Source: Sphingobacteriia bacterium (GTDB lineage: Bacteria; Bacteroidota; Bacteroidia; Chitinophagales; Chitinophagaceae). From it: DNA of 64,000 bases. The notes beneath the pieces were generated by a model. It saw nothing but the letters and a program-made list of their open reading frames with translations. It did not search any database and was not told the DNA's origin. Below are positions 54,271 to 63,327 of this stretch, in pieces. The stretch lies in NCBI GenBank assembly GCA_017304675.1, contig JAFKLS010000017.1, positions 1-64,000 on the forward strand. The letters run 5' to 3'. Numbering within the stretch: the first letter of the stretch is position 1; every line of letters begins with the position of its first letter. The position numbers were made by a program, and so were the translations under genes.

Positions 54271-55503
54271 ATGAGCAATTCTTTTTTTGAAATAAAAGGC
54301 GCTGGCTCGTTGGCCATGCATGCTGCCGGAAGCGAATTTGCCGAGCATGCTCATTTAACACCCATTTTTGCAAGCTCCACCTTTACGTTCGATACGGCCG
54401 AGCAGGGCACAGAACGTTTTGCCGGAGCCGATAAAACAAGAATCTACAGCAGGTGGGGCAATCCTACCTTCAATGCTGCAGAAAAAACCATAGCAGCTTT
54501 AGAAGCATTCGGATTAAAAGATAATGATGGTAATGCACTTACGCTTAAAGCATACCTGCACGCCAGCGGGCAGGCAGCTATGACTACCATGTTCATGAGC
54601 AATTTAAAAGCAGGAGATAGTATTTTAACACATTATTCCTTATATGGGGGTACACAGGAATTGCTTCAAAAAGTTTTGGAAGATACCGGCATCAGCACCA
54701 TTATTGCCAACCTGAGAGATATTTCTATTGTAGAAGATATAATCATCAAAAATCCATCCATTAAACTTGTACATATTGAAACACCTGCCAACCCTACAGT
54801 AAATTGTATAGATATAGAAGCTGTAACCGGCATTGCAAAAAAATATAATTTACTGGTAACTGTTGATAATACAGCCGCCACACCTTTATTGCAGCAACCG
54901 TTTAAATATGGCGTAGACTTTGTATTTCATTCCACAACAAAATTTTTAAATGGACACGGAACAGCCATTGGAGGAATATTAATAGGCAGGAACACAGAAC
55001 ACATGCACAACAAAACCTGGAAATGGCATGTGTTGTTGGGCGGCAATACCAACCCATTCGATGCATTTTTATTGAGTGTTGGTTTAAAAACTTTGGAGTT
55101 GCGCATGGAAAGGCATTGTAACAATGCAGTACAGGTGGCTAACTACCTGGCCGGGCATCCGGCAGTATTGCATGTAAATTATGCAGGCCTGCCCTCTCAC
55201 CCGGATCATTCAATTTGCAAAAAACAAATGAAGCATGCAGGCGCATTAATGAGTTTTGAACTGAAGGGAGGAATAGAAGCAGGCAATCGCTTTATTAATA
55301 AACTGCAAATGTGTGTAAGGGCCATTTCTTTCGGAACAACCGATACGTTGTTATCGCATCCTGCCAGTATGAGCCATAAAAGCATCCCTAAAGAAGAGAG
55401 ATTAAAATCAGGTATTACAGACGGACTGGTAAGATTAAGTGTTGGATTAGAGAATATTGAAGATATACTGGCAGATTTCGAACAGGCATTACAAGGATTG
55501 TAA
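54271..55503 (+). CDS. PLP-dependent Cys/Met metabolism enzyme (cystathionine gamma-synthase/lyase or methionine gamma-lyase family)
   Basis: 410 residues. The family motifs YSRWGNPTFNAAEKTIAALE, SGQAAMTTMF, HIETPANPT, VTVDNTAATPLLQQP and the PLP lysine in HSTTKFLNGHGTAIGG are all present, as is SVGLENIEDILADFEQAL at the end. Members catalyse gamma-elimination or gamma-replacement on sulfur amino acids; the exact one cannot be told from motifs. First of four closely spaced plus-strand genes (gap 27 bases to the serine hydrolase). Confidence 0.9.
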   Translation: MSNSFFEIKGAGSLAMHAAGSEFAEHAHLTPIFASSTFTFDTAEQGTERFAGADKTRIYSRWGNPTFNAAEKTIAALEAFGLKDNDGNALTLKAYLHASGQAAMTTMFMSNLKAGDSILTHYSLYGGTQELLQKVLEDTGISTIIANLRDISIVEDIIIKNPSIKLVHIETPANPTVNCIDIEAVTGIAKKYNLLVTVDNTAATPLLQQPFKYGVDFVFHSTTKFLNGHGTAIGGILIGRNTEHMHNKTWKWHVLLGGNTNPFDAFLLSVGLKTLELRMERHCNNAVQVANYLAGHPAVLHVNYAGLPSHPDHSICKKQMKHAGALMSFELKGGIEAGNRFINKLQMCVRAISFGTTDTLLSHPASMSHKSIPKEERLKSGITDGLVRLSVGLENIEDILADFEQALQGL

Positions 55504-55530
55504 TTTTAAAAACATAGTAATATTTCAACC

Positions 55531-57348
55531 ATGAAAAAACTCTTCACGGCCATTCTCCTCGGACTGGTTACAGTAACTTTTGCCCAAAAGAAAAAAGCAG
55601 TTGTCACTGCTGATAAGTTTGCAGGATTAGATACTGCTTTTGAAAGAGTTTTAAAAGACTGGCACGCGGCAGGTTTTGCAGTTGCCGTTGTTGAAAAGAA
55701 CAAAGTAATTTATGCCAAAGGCTTTGGCTATAGAGATGCAGGTAATAAACTACCCGTTACCCCCAATACGCTTTTTGCTATAGGCAGTTGCACAAAAGCT
55801 TTTACAGCATCTTTATTGGGCATACTGCAAAAAGAAAATAAAATAAATCTCGATAATCCGGTAAGAGAATATTTACCTGAATTAAAATTCTACAACGATA
55901 ATATGAACAATCAGATCATTGTTAGAGATCTGATGACTCATAGAACAGGCTTGCCCCGCCATGATCTGTCTTGGTACCTGTTTCCCGCCTCATCGAGAGA
56001 TAGCCTGTTAAAAAGAATACAATATCAGCAACCTACTGCCGGCATCAGGGAAAAATGGCAGTACAATAATTTTATGTTCCTGGCCCAGGGAATGATTGCC
56101 GAAAAAATAACCAGAAAAAAATGGGAAGCATTAGTGAAAGAAAACATTTTTGATAAGCTTGAGATGAATCGCTCTAATTTTTCTGTAATAACAATGGCCA
56201 AAGATTCCAATGCCGCCATTGGTTATGGATTGAAGGATGATAGCATCATTAAAAAAACAGATTATTACAATATTGATGCAATGGGCCCTGCAGGCAGCAT
56301 TAACAGTAGTGTGAACGAAATGAGCAAATGGGTAATTACGTGGATCAATAGTGGAAAATACAATGGTAAAGAAATTATTCCTGCAAATTATGTTACAGAA
56401 GCACAAAGCAGCCAAATGGTAATTGCCGGTGCATTGCCAAGCAAAGAACATCCTGATGTGCATTTATCTAATTATGGTTTTGGTTGGTTTATTTCTTCTT
56501 ATCGCGGTCATTACAGAGTGGAACATGGCGGCAATATAGATGGGTTTAGTGCCAGTACCTGTTTCTTCCCCAGCGATAGTATTGGTATCATTGTTTTAAC
56601 CAATCAAAACGGATCTAGCGTTCCTTCTGTTGTACGAAATATGATTGCAGACAGGGTTTTAAATCTTTCTTCATTCCCTTGGAGCGATTCGCTGAAAGCC
56701 GCTGCCAATAAAGCAAAAGCTGCTGCTAAAGAAGCTGAAAAAAATGCTGTAAGCAATAAAAAAGTCAATACCAAACCTTCTCACTCATTAAAAGATTATG
56801 AAGGCTTGTACAGTAATCCCGGATACGGCTCAACGGAAATTTTCGCAAAGAACGACTCCCTGTTTATGAAAGGAGGCAATGATATTTTTTGGCTGAAGCA
56901 TTATCATTACGATATTTTTCAGCCATTTAATATTGATAAAACTGATGGTATAGACACCAGCGATAATTCTTCCTTAAGAATTAATTTTTCTATCAATGAT
57001 GCAGGAGACATCTCTAATTTCTCAGCCTTGTTCGAAGCAGGGTTAGACCCCATCAAATTCAGTCGGAAACCCAAACCGAAAGAAATAAGTGTTGATGATT
57101 TAAAAAAGTATGAAGGAGAATATGAACTGGCACCCGGCATGAACACAAAAATTTATATTAAAGACAATAAGCTGTTTGCTTTTGTTCCCGGTCAGCCGGA
57201 ATATGAATTGGTAAATATTGATACCAATAAGTTTGCCTTAAAAATATTAGATGGCTATTCTGTGATATTTGATGTAAGCGAAAAAAATGTAGTTACATCA
57301 CTCACCTTCATTCAACCAAATGGCAATTTTAAAGCAAAGAAAAAATGA
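55531..57348 (+). CDS. Serine hydrolase of the class C beta-lactamase/DD-peptidase family
   Basis: 605 residues. Signal peptide at about 1-18 (LVTVTFAQ). The catalytic domain (about 30-390) has the nucleophile motif SCTKAFT (SxxK), the YNN motif and the HGGN triad element near the end. An Ala/Lys-rich helix (KAAANKAKAAAKEAEKNAVS) links to a C-terminal lipocalin-like/DUF3471-type domain (about 415-605), with repeats of LKDYEGLYSNPG and LKKYEGEYELAPG. Acts in the periplasm or outside on D-Ala-like or D-peptide substrates. Next to a D-aminoacylase gene. Confidence 0.9.
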   Translation: MKKLFTAILLGLVTVTFAQKKKAVVTADKFAGLDTAFERVLKDWHAAGFAVAVVEKNKVIYAKGFGYRDAGNKLPVTPNTLFAIGSCTKAFTASLLGILQKENKINLDNPVREYLPELKFYNDNMNNQIIVRDLMTHRTGLPRHDLSWYLFPASSRDSLLKRIQYQQPTAGIREKWQYNNFMFLAQGMIAEKITRKKWEALVKENIFDKLEMNRSNFSVITMAKDSNAAIGYGLKDDSIIKKTDYYNIDAMGPAGSINSSVNEMSKWVITWINSGKYNGKEIIPANYVTEAQSSQMVIAGALPSKEHPDVHLSNYGFGWFISSYRGHYRVEHGGNIDGFSASTCFFPSDSIGIIVLTNQNGSSVPSVVRNMIADRVLNLSSFPWSDSLKAAANKAKAAAKEAEKNAVSNKKVNTKPSHSLKDYEGLYSNPGYGSTEIFAKNDSLFMKGGNDIFWLKHYHYDIFQPFNIDKTDGIDTSDNSSLRINFSINDAGDISNFSALFEAGLDPIKFSRKPKPKEISVDDLKKYEGEYELAPGMNTKIYIKDNKLFAFVPGQPEYELVNIDTNKFALKILDGYSVIFDVSEKNVVTSLTFIQPNGNFKAKKK

Positions 57349-57378
57349 GTTTATTGTAAAAGATTAAATTGATTGGTC

Positions 57379-59052
57379 ATGCAAGCAAAATCTCTGATTG
57401 TTTCATTTAGTATTTTGTTGTTATGCGCTTGTCACACAAAAAAATACGATACCATTATCCGTAATGGTTTGGTCTTTGATGGTAATGGCGGAGATCCTGT
57501 TAAAGCAGATATAGCCATTCAACATGATACAATAGCCTTTATCGGCGATTTAAAAAATGAGTTTGCCAGCAATGAGATAGACGCCAACGGCAATGCAGTA
57601 GCCCCAGGTTTCATTAATATGATGGGGCATAGCGAAATTTCGCTGATACAAGATGGCCGTTGCCAAAGCGATATTAAACAAGGTGTAACCACGGAAATTT
57701 TTGGTGAGTTTAGCATGGGGCCTTTGAATGCAGATATGAAAAAACAAATGCAGGACGGGCAAGGCGATATTAAATTTAAAGTTGCTTGGAATACATTGGG
57801 CGAATACATGAATTATCTTGAAAAGAAAGGTATTTCCTGCAACATTGCATCATTTGTTGGAACAGGCGTTGTTCGTCAATATGTTATTGGTGAAGATAAC
57901 AAAGCTCCCACTGCTGCTCAGTTAGACAGCATGAAGTTATTGGTGAGAGAAGCCATGCAACAAGGCGCTTTGGGTGTAACCAATGCTTTGATTTATCCTG
58001 TTGATTTTTTTGCTAAGACAGATGAATTGATTGCATTATCTAAAGAAGCTGCAAAATATGGCGGCACTTATTCCAGTCATATCAGAAGTGAAGGCAACAA
58101 ATTTTTAGAAGCTGTTGATGAAATTATTACCATTTCAAAAGAAGCGAAAATTCCTGTTGAGATATTTCATTTAAAAGCTGCTGGAAAGAATAATTGGAAT
58201 AAGATGGACAGCGCCATTACCAAAATTGAGAATGCAAGAAATGAAGGATTAAATGTTACGGCCGACATGTACACTTATTTGGCTGGTGCAACCGGTTTAA
58301 CTTCATCATTCCCTCCCACGTTGCAAGATGGCGGTTTTGGTAAGTTATGGGAACGATTACATAACGCCTCCATTAGAAAGCAAATGGCTAAAGCCATGAA
58401 CACCAATGCCAGCGACTGGGAAAATCTTTATTTTGGAGCAGGTGGAGCGGACAAAGTATTATTGTTGGATTTTAAACAAGATTCTCTCAAAAAATATATT
58501 GGTAAAACTTTGGCAGAAGTAGCGAAGTTGCGTTATAAAACACCTGAAGAAACTGCTATGGACTTAATTGTGCAAGACAGCACAAGAGTTGGCGTTGCTT
58601 ATTTTTTAATGAATGAAAACAATGTAAAAAAACAAGTCTCACTACCATGGGTTAGTTTCGGCAGCGATGAAGCTTCTTATACAACTGAAGGAGTTTTTTT
58701 AAAATCAAATGCCCATCCAAGAGCCTACGGCAATTTTGCAAGGGTGCTGGGTCATTACAGCAGAGATGAAAAATTACTTACGCTTCCGGCAGCCATTTAT
58801 AAACTGGCCAATCTTCCTGCAAAAAAATTAAAATTGCAAAAGAGAGGGGAATTGAAAGTTGGTAATTATGCAGACATTGTGGTATTCGATCCGGCCAAAA
58901 TAAAAGACAATGCCACTTACGAAAAACCACATCAATATGCTAATGGCATGACAGATGTTTTTGTGAATGGCATTCAGGTATTAAAAGGCGGGAAACATAC
59001 CAATGCCACTGCAGGTGTTTTTATTAAGGGGCCGGGCTACGGTATGCAATAA
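57379..59052 (+). CDS. D-aminoacylase (N-acyl-D-amino-acid deacylase family) lipoprotein
   Basis: 557 residues from ATG at 57379 (a TTG at 57373 would add two residues). Lipoprotein signal ends in LLLCACH. Amidohydrolase fold: YDTIIRNGLVFDG, APGFINMMGHSE, GVTTEIFGEFSMGPL, ALIYPVDFF, THIRSEG-like SSHIRSEGN, FHLKAAGKNNW and VSFGSDEASY. The usual HxH after GFID reads MGH and the NCG Cys is absent, as in a subgroup of this family I recall with SMGPL. Cleaves N-acyl groups from D-amino acids, possibly on periplasmic side. Cotranscribed with the serine hydrolase. Confidence 0.87.
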   Translation: MQAKSLIVSFSILLLCACHTKKYDTIIRNGLVFDGNGGDPVKADIAIQHDTIAFIGDLKNEFASNEIDANGNAVAPGFINMMGHSEISLIQDGRCQSDIKQGVTTEIFGEFSMGPLNADMKKQMQDGQGDIKFKVAWNTLGEYMNYLEKKGISCNIASFVGTGVVRQYVIGEDNKAPTAAQLDSMKLLVREAMQQGALGVTNALIYPVDFFAKTDELIALSKEAAKYGGTYSSHIRSEGNKFLEAVDEIITISKEAKIPVEIFHLKAAGKNNWNKMDSAITKIENARNEGLNVTADMYTYLAGATGLTSSFPPTLQDGGFGKLWERLHNASIRKQMAKAMNTNASDWENLYFGAGGADKVLLLDFKQDSLKKYIGKTLAEVAKLRYKTPEETAMDLIVQDSTRVGVAYFLMNENNVKKQVSLPWVSFGSDEASYTTEGVFLKSNAHPRAYGNFARVLGHYSRDEKLLTLPAAIYKLANLPAKKLKLQKRGELKVGNYADIVVFDPAKIKDNATYEKPHQYANGMTDVFVNGIQVLKGGKHTNATAGVFIKGPGYGMQ

Positions 59053-59068
59053 ATAAGGTTTATAAAAT

Positions 59069-59527
59069 ATGAATATGGAAATAAACATCAGGAGAGCAGA
59101 ACGAAAAGATTGCAAAAGGTTATTGGAATTGATCAATGAATTGGCAGTTTATGAAAAAGCTCCCGAAGAAGTAACAGTAACATTAGAACATTTTGAAGAA
59201 AGTGGATTTGGCTCAAGCCCTGTATGGTGGGCATTTGTAGCCGAAGAGAATAATATAGTTCAAGGTTTTGCTCTATACTATATTCGATATTCAACATGGA
59301 AAGGCCAATGTTTGTATTTAGAAGATTTTTTAGTAACCGAAAATGCGAGAGGTAAGGGAATTGGAAAAATGTTATTTGATAAAGTGGTGGATGAATGCAA
59401 AGAAAAAGGATTTAAAAGAATGGTTTGGCAAGTGTTGGAGTGGAATGAACCGGCCATTAACTTTTACAAAAAATACAATGCTACACTTGATCCGGAATGG
59501 ATGAATGGAACATTAGACTTTGAATAA
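59069..59527 (+). CDS. GNAT-family N-acetyltransferase (diamine acetyltransferase-like)
   Basis: 152 residues. GNAT motifs: IRRAERKDCKRLLELINELAVYEKAPEEV, GFALYYIRYSTWKG, LEDFLVTENARGKGIGKMLF (acetyl-CoA binding) and WQVLEWNEPAINFYKKYNA. The LINELAxYEKxPEEV start and ARGKGIG are typical of SSAT-like diamine acetyltransferases. Last gene of the operon, 17 bases after D-aminoacylase. Confidence 0.9.
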   Translation: MNMEINIRRAERKDCKRLLELINELAVYEKAPEEVTVTLEHFEESGFGSSPVWWAFVAEENNIVQGFALYYIRYSTWKGQCLYLEDFLVTENARGKGIGKMLFDKVVDECKEKGFKRMVWQVLEWNEPAINFYKKYNATLDPEWMNGTLDFE

Positions 59528-59544
59528 TATTTATTCTGCAACAG

Positions 59545-59581
59545 ATCATCAGGATATAGGTAATTGATATACCCTGATGAT
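59545..59581. terminator. Stem-loop between convergent genes
   Basis: ATCATCAGG (59545-59553) pairs with CCTGATGAT (59573-59581), with an internal ATAT/ATAT pairing. It lies between the convergent GNAT and lipoprotein genes and could end both, but only the minus side has a following A/T-rich run that is not a clean T-tract. Confidence 0.45.
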
Positions 59582-59592
59582 GTTGATTTTGA

Positions 59593-60027
59593 TTATTTTA
59601 TTTTCTCGAACGTAAGGAATGATTGATTAAGCCCGGTACGGGTGTAGAACTTTTCTACACGGAATGAGCTATTACTTCCATTCAGTTGAAAATGATAAGG
59701 CTTGAAAGCAAAATAAGAACTAAGCGTACTGTATAAATAAACAGAATCGTTCTTATAATAGTAAGAATAAATAGTGGAAGAATTAACAGGGTATGTTGGA
59801 TTAATTGTAAGATCTATAAATGGCCTGGATTTAAATATAACTTTAGGATATAACGCTGCGGTATCTTTAGGGAAGCTATCAAAATCCAGTGTATCTAACC
59901 GCAAAGAATTTTCCACCCAAACGCCGGCAGGCATTCCATTACCGGGTATATAAACCGTATTTCTGGTACAGGAAATGATGCTCGCAAAAAATAACAGAGC
60001 ACATACAAATGAAATTAGCTTTCTCAT
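59593..60027 (-). CDS. Small lipoprotein of unknown function
   Basis: 144 residues. Lipoprotein signal at 1-20 (LLFFASIISCTR, lipid Cys at about 20). The mature part is beta-rich (GVWVENSLRLDTLDFDSFP, YYYKNDSVYLYSTLSSYFAFKPYHFQLNG) and ends FLTFEKIK. It resembles lipocalin-like Bacteroidota lipoproteins in overall pattern only; I do not recognise the family. Downstream of fabD on the same strand, 82 bases apart. Confidence 0.7.
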   Translation of the reverse strand: MRKLISFVCALLFFASIISCTRNTVYIPGNGMPAGVWVENSLRLDTLDFDSFPKDTAALYPKVIFKSRPFIDLTINPTYPVNSSTIYSYYYKNDSVYLYSTLSSYFAFKPYHFQLNGSNSSFRVEKFYTRTGLNQSFLTFEKIK

Positions 60028-60109
60028 AGCAAGTATTTTTTATTATTGACTAATGAGAAAGCCATTCCATTGCAAACAACATAAAAAAATATAAGAATAC
60101 CAACAACAA

Positions 60110-61003
60110 TTAGCTCATGCCATTTACTATTGCTTCCTTATAAATTTTTTGCACTAAGCCTTGTAATACTTTACCCGGGCCAACTTCTGTAAAATGTGTT
60201 GCACCATCCGCTACCATTGCCTGTACACTTTGCGTCCACCGAACAGCGCCTGTTAATTGAGCGATCAAATTATTTTTTATTTCACTGGCATCTGTTACTG
60301 CTTTTGCCACTACATTTTGATACACGGGACAAGAAGGCGTATTGAAAGTTGTTGCTTCAATAGCTGCAGCCAACTCTTCTTTGGCAGGATTCATTAATGG
60401 TGAATGAAAAGCGCCACCAACAGGCAACACCAATGCTCTCTTTGCTCCTGCTGCTTTCATTCTTTCACAAGCAATTTCAATTCCTTTTATTGAACCGCTG
60501 ATCACCAACTGACCGGGGCAATTATAATTGGCAGCAACAACAACTTCTCCTGTTTCATCCTGCACTTGCTTACAAATTTCTTCTACCTTATCATCTGCCA
60601 AAGCCAGTACAGCCGCCATTGTTGAAGGATTGATCTCACAAGCTTTTTGCATAGCATTGGCTCTTATGCTTACCAACTTCAACGCATCGTTAAAGTTCAA
60701 AACATTATTAGCAACCAATGCAGAAAATTCTCCAAGTGAATGACCGGCAACCATATCTGGCTTAGCATCATTCAATGTCTTAAAAGCAATTACAGAATGT
60801 AAAAAAACGGCGGGTTGTGTAACATTGGTTTGTTTTAATTGTTCATCTGTTCCACCGAACATGATTTCACTGATATTAAATCCTAAAATGCTGTTAGCAT
60901 CTTCAAACAATTGTTTAGCAACAGCATTGCTTTCGTATAAATTTTTTCCCATACCACTAAACTGAGAACCTTGTCCGGGAAAAACATAAGCGTGTTTACT
61001 CAT
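60110..61003 (-). CDS. fabD: Malonyl-CoA:ACP transacylase (FabD)
   Basis: 297 residues from ATG at 61003 (a GTG at 61024 is rejected because FabD proteins begin near MxKxAYVFPGQGSQ). Motifs: VFPGQGSQFSGMG, nucleophile Ser89 in VAGHSLGEFSA, QPAVFLHSV and the GGAFHSPLM His. Loads malonyl onto ACP for fatty-acid synthesis; partner of fabH in this window. A terminator separates it from folE upstream, so it has its own promoter in about 35 bases. Confidence 0.96.
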   Translation of the reverse strand: MSKHAYVFPGQGSQFSGMGKNLYESNAVAKQLFEDANSILGFNISEIMFGGTDEQLKQTNVTQPAVFLHSVIAFKTLNDAKPDMVAGHSLGEFSALVANNVLNFNDALKLVSIRANAMQKACEINPSTMAAVLALADDKVEEICKQVQDETGEVVVAANYNCPGQLVISGSIKGIEIACERMKAAGAKRALVLPVGGAFHSPLMNPAKEELAAAIEATTFNTPSCPVYQNVVAKAVTDASEIKNNLIAQLTGAVRWTQSVQAMVADGATHFTEVGPGKVLQGLVQKIYKEAIVNGMS

Positions 61004-61036
61004 CGTGTTTATTTTAAATGGCACAAAAATAAAATA

Positions 61037-61068
61037 AAAAGCCCTGATAGAAATCTATCAGGGCTTTT
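61037..61068 (-). terminator. Terminator of the PTPS-folE operon
   Basis: AAAAGCCCTGATAGA pairs with TCTATCAGGGCTTTT (up to 15 bp with a very short apex), followed on the minus strand by T-rich DNA, 17 bases after the folE stop. Confidence 0.9.
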
Positions 61069-61084
61069 AGTGTGCTTTTATTAT

Positions 61085-61804
61085 TTAAAACTCTGTTTTC
61101 AACTCTAAATATTTCAAAAATTCATTTTTCTTATCCTCATTTTTAAATGCACCGCCGTAAAATGCAGTAATGGTACTGCTTGTATCGTCTTCCACACCTC
61201 TGCTAGCAACACATAAATGTTTGGCATCAATAACAATGGCAACATCTTCTGTTCCTAACACTTTTTGTAATTCTTTCCCTATCTGCATGGTTAAACGCTC
61301 CTGCACTTGCGGACGCTTTGCATAATATTGTACCAATCGGTTCAACTTACTTAAACCAATTACCTTACCGTTGCTAATATAAGCTACATGCGCTTTCCCG
61401 ATGATGGGAACAAAATGGTGCTCACAGTTACTGTAGAATGAAATGTTCTTTTCTACCAACATCTCATTGTATTTATACTTGTTCTCAAACAAAGCAACAG
61501 ATGGCTTATTGGCAGGGTTTAATCCGCTAAAAATTTCCTGAATGTACATTTTAGCAACACGCTTCGGAGTTCCTTTTAAACTATCATCTGTTAAATCTAA
61601 ACCCATAATTTCCATGATACTTTTAAAATGAACTTCTATTTGTTTCATTTTCTCTTCATCACTTATGTTAAAAGCATCTTCACGCAAAGGTGTATCCACA
61701 GAAGTGCTCACATGGTTATCACCCATCTCGTCAATTAAAATATCACTCAACTCAATCTTATCTCCGTTAAGCTGGATATTCAACAAAGTTTCGTTCTGTT
61801 TCAT
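61085..61804 (-). CDS. folE: GTP cyclohydrolase I (FolE)
   Basis: 239 residues. After a variable N-terminal 50 residues, the family core shows GLDLTDDSLKGTPKRVAKMY, the zinc ligands in FYSNCEHHFVPI and KHLCVASRGVEDDTSST, and QERLTMQIG. Converts GTP to 7,8-dihydroneopterin triphosphate for folate, queuosine or biopterin. Its start overlaps the upstream PTPS-family gene by 38 bases, so the two act in one pterin pathway. Confidence 0.96.
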   Translation of the reverse strand: MKQNETLLNIQLNGDKIELSDILIDEMGDNHVSTSVDTPLREDAFNISDEEKMKQIEVHFKSIMEIMGLDLTDDSLKGTPKRVAKMYIQEIFSGLNPANKPSVALFENKYKYNEMLVEKNISFYSNCEHHFVPIIGKAHVAYISNGKVIGLSKLNRLVQYYAKRPQVQERLTMQIGKELQKVLGTEDVAIVIDAKHLCVASRGVEDDTSSTITAFYGGAFKNEDKKNEFLKYLELKTEF

Positions 61805-62177
61805 ATAATCTTATTTGTATTTCTAAATCCCCACTAAGTTTAGCTTTTAGTAAATTATAAATTACAATAGCTATGTTTTCAGCAGTGGGATTTAAATTTT
61901 TAAATTCTTCTGTATCTAAGTTTAAATTTTTATGGTCAAATTTTTCAATCACTTCCTTATGCAAAAGATTACTCAACATTTTCATATCTATCACATATCC
62001 CGTTACAGCATCAGGCACCCCTGTTACTTTCACAATCAGATCATAATTATGACCATGATAATTTTTATTATTACATAAACCAAAAAACTGTTGGTTTTGT
62101 TCATCGCTCCATTCATTTACATGCAAACGGTGTGCTGCATTAAAATGTTCTTTTCTAAAAACAGAAACTTTATTCAT
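61767..62177 (-). CDS. 6-pyruvoyl-/6-carboxytetrahydropterin synthase (PTPS/QueD family)
   Basis: 136 residues from ATG at 62177 (a GTG at 62228 is rejected because the conserved start is VFRKEHFNAAHRL). Zinc ligands are in HFNAAHRLHV and YHGHNYDL, with Glu in YETERNFVEY and LDHKNLN. The catalytic Cys in GLCNNKNYHGH has spacing Cys-x5-HGH, like animal 6-pyruvoyl-tetrahydropterin synthase, rather than the Cys-x3-HGH that I recall for QueD. The product (biopterin-type or queuosine precursor) is thus open. Uses FolE product; overlaps folE by 38 bases. Confidence 0.9.
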   Translation of the reverse strand: MNKVSVFRKEHFNAAHRLHVNEWSDEQNQQFFGLCNNKNYHGHNYDLIVKVTGVPDAVTGYVIDMKMLSNLLHKEVIEKFDHKNLNLDTEEFKNLNPTAENIAIVIYNLLKAKLSGDLEIQIRLYETERNFVEYPA

Positions 62178-62580
62178 TTTTTCCGTTACCAGCTTTTTGT
62201 TTATATGGCATCGCCTGTTGCGTCGCACACTTCAACTGTCAGGACAATGATGATTCTTTTTCTAAGCAGATTTTTAGATCGATTATTAACTGCAAGTACT
62301 GTGTCAAAAGTGTGTTGACCAAGTGCCCTTGCTTAAAGACCCAGATTAATAACCATTAGACTTAAAATGATTCTTAATATCAAGCCATCCGTATTCTGCG
62401 CCAAAACTACATACGAATTAAATAACCATTGAGTTCTTTTTTTGTTCAAAAACACCAAAAATTAATATTTTAACCAAAATCGCAAATAAAAAGAGTCGGA
62501 ACGGACAATATGTCTGTAAAAAAACCTTGCACAATATTTGACCTTGAAAACCTTATCTTCAAAGTATAAATTTTAAACGC
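62178..62580. other. Gene-free divergent promoter region between the PTPS-folE and clpP operons
   Basis: About 400 bases with no credible coding frame. A GC-richer patch at about 62205-62250 (complement of GCGACGCAACAGGCGATGCC) stands out from the AT-rich surroundings; it might be a structured leader or a remnant of a repeat. No preQ1-like or other riboswitch was recognised. Trigger factor, often found before clpP, is not here. Confidence 0.5.
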
Positions 62581-63279
62581 ATGGACTTAGGTAAAGAATT
62601 TGAGAAATATGCCGTTAAACACAAAGGCATCAGCAGTAATACCCTGCATAGCTATACAACCCATTTTAATCCCACGAATTTAACACCATACATTATAGAA
62701 GAACGTCCGTTGAACATTGCTCAAATGGATGTTTTCAGCAGATTAATGATGGATAGAATTATTTTTTTAGGTCAGGGAATTGATGATTATGTTGCCAACA
62801 TCATTACCGCTCAGTTATTATTTTTAGAAAGTGTAGACCGCACAAGAGATATCCAAATGTATATCAACAGTCCGGGCGGAAGTGTTTATGCAGGATTGGG
62901 TGTTTATGATACCATGCAATTCATAAGCCCCGATGTAAGTACCATTTGTACCGGTATTGCAGCCAGTATGGGCGCTGTTCTTTTGTGTGCCGGTGTAAAC
63001 GGAAAACGTACCGCATTAAAGCATAGTAGAATTATGTTACACCAACCCAGTGGCGCTATTGGCGGGCAGGCAACAGATATTGAGATTACGGCAAGAGAAA
63101 TAAAAAAATTAAAACAAGAATTGTATGAAGTGATTGCACACCATAGCGGCAAAGATGTTGCTACAGTTGCTATTGATTGCGACAGGGATTTTTGGATGAA
63201 AGCAATTGATGCAAAAGAATACGGTTTGGTGGATGAAGTTTTATTAACCAATCCGAGAAAAGCGAATCAGGATAAATAG
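62581..63279 (+). CDS. clpP: ATP-dependent Clp protease proteolytic subunit ClpP (copy 1)
   Basis: 232 residues. Catalytic triad: Ser129 in GIAASMGAV, His154 in MLHQPSG and Asp near 201 in DCDRDFW. Helix and handle motifs (IIFLGQGIDDYVANIITAQLLFLE, YINSPGGSVYAGLGVYDTM, ITAREIKKLKQELYEVIAHHSG) are typical of a canonical ClpP. A 35-residue N-terminal extension precedes the core. Degrades unfolded proteins with ClpX/ClpA-type ATPases. Second clpP follows after 48 bases. Confidence 0.95.
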   Translation: MDLGKEFEKYAVKHKGISSNTLHSYTTHFNPTNLTPYIIEERPLNIAQMDVFSRLMMDRIIFLGQGIDDYVANIITAQLLFLESVDRTRDIQMYINSPGGSVYAGLGVYDTMQFISPDVSTICTGIAASMGAVLLCAGVNGKRTALKHSRIMLHQPSGAIGGQATDIEITAREIKKLKQELYEVIAHHSGKDVATVAIDCDRDFWMKAIDAKEYGLVDEVLLTNPRKANQDK

Positions 63280-63293
63280 CGCTTCATGCAGCA

Positions 63294-63325
63294 ATTCATA
63301 ATTAATAAATTATAATTCATAATTA
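63294..63325 (+). repeat. Short AT-rich direct repeat between the clpP genes
   Basis: ATTCATAATTA occurs at 63294-63304 and 63315-63325, within the 48-base gap between the two clpP genes. Similar AT microrepeats occur inside the coding sequences at 32994-33029 and about 35975-36016. Confidence 0.7.
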
Positions 63326-63327
63326 AA

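Noticed and set aside
57595..57640. Inactive D-aminoacylase because HxH reads MGH
   Set aside because: The remaining catalytic motifs are intact and, as far as I recall, a subgroup of the family has this pattern, so it is not evidence of decay.
62178..62580. Queuosine (preQ1) riboswitch before the PTPS gene
   Set aside because: The leader lacks the recognisable preQ1 core and the GC-rich patch does not form a convincing aptamer by eye.
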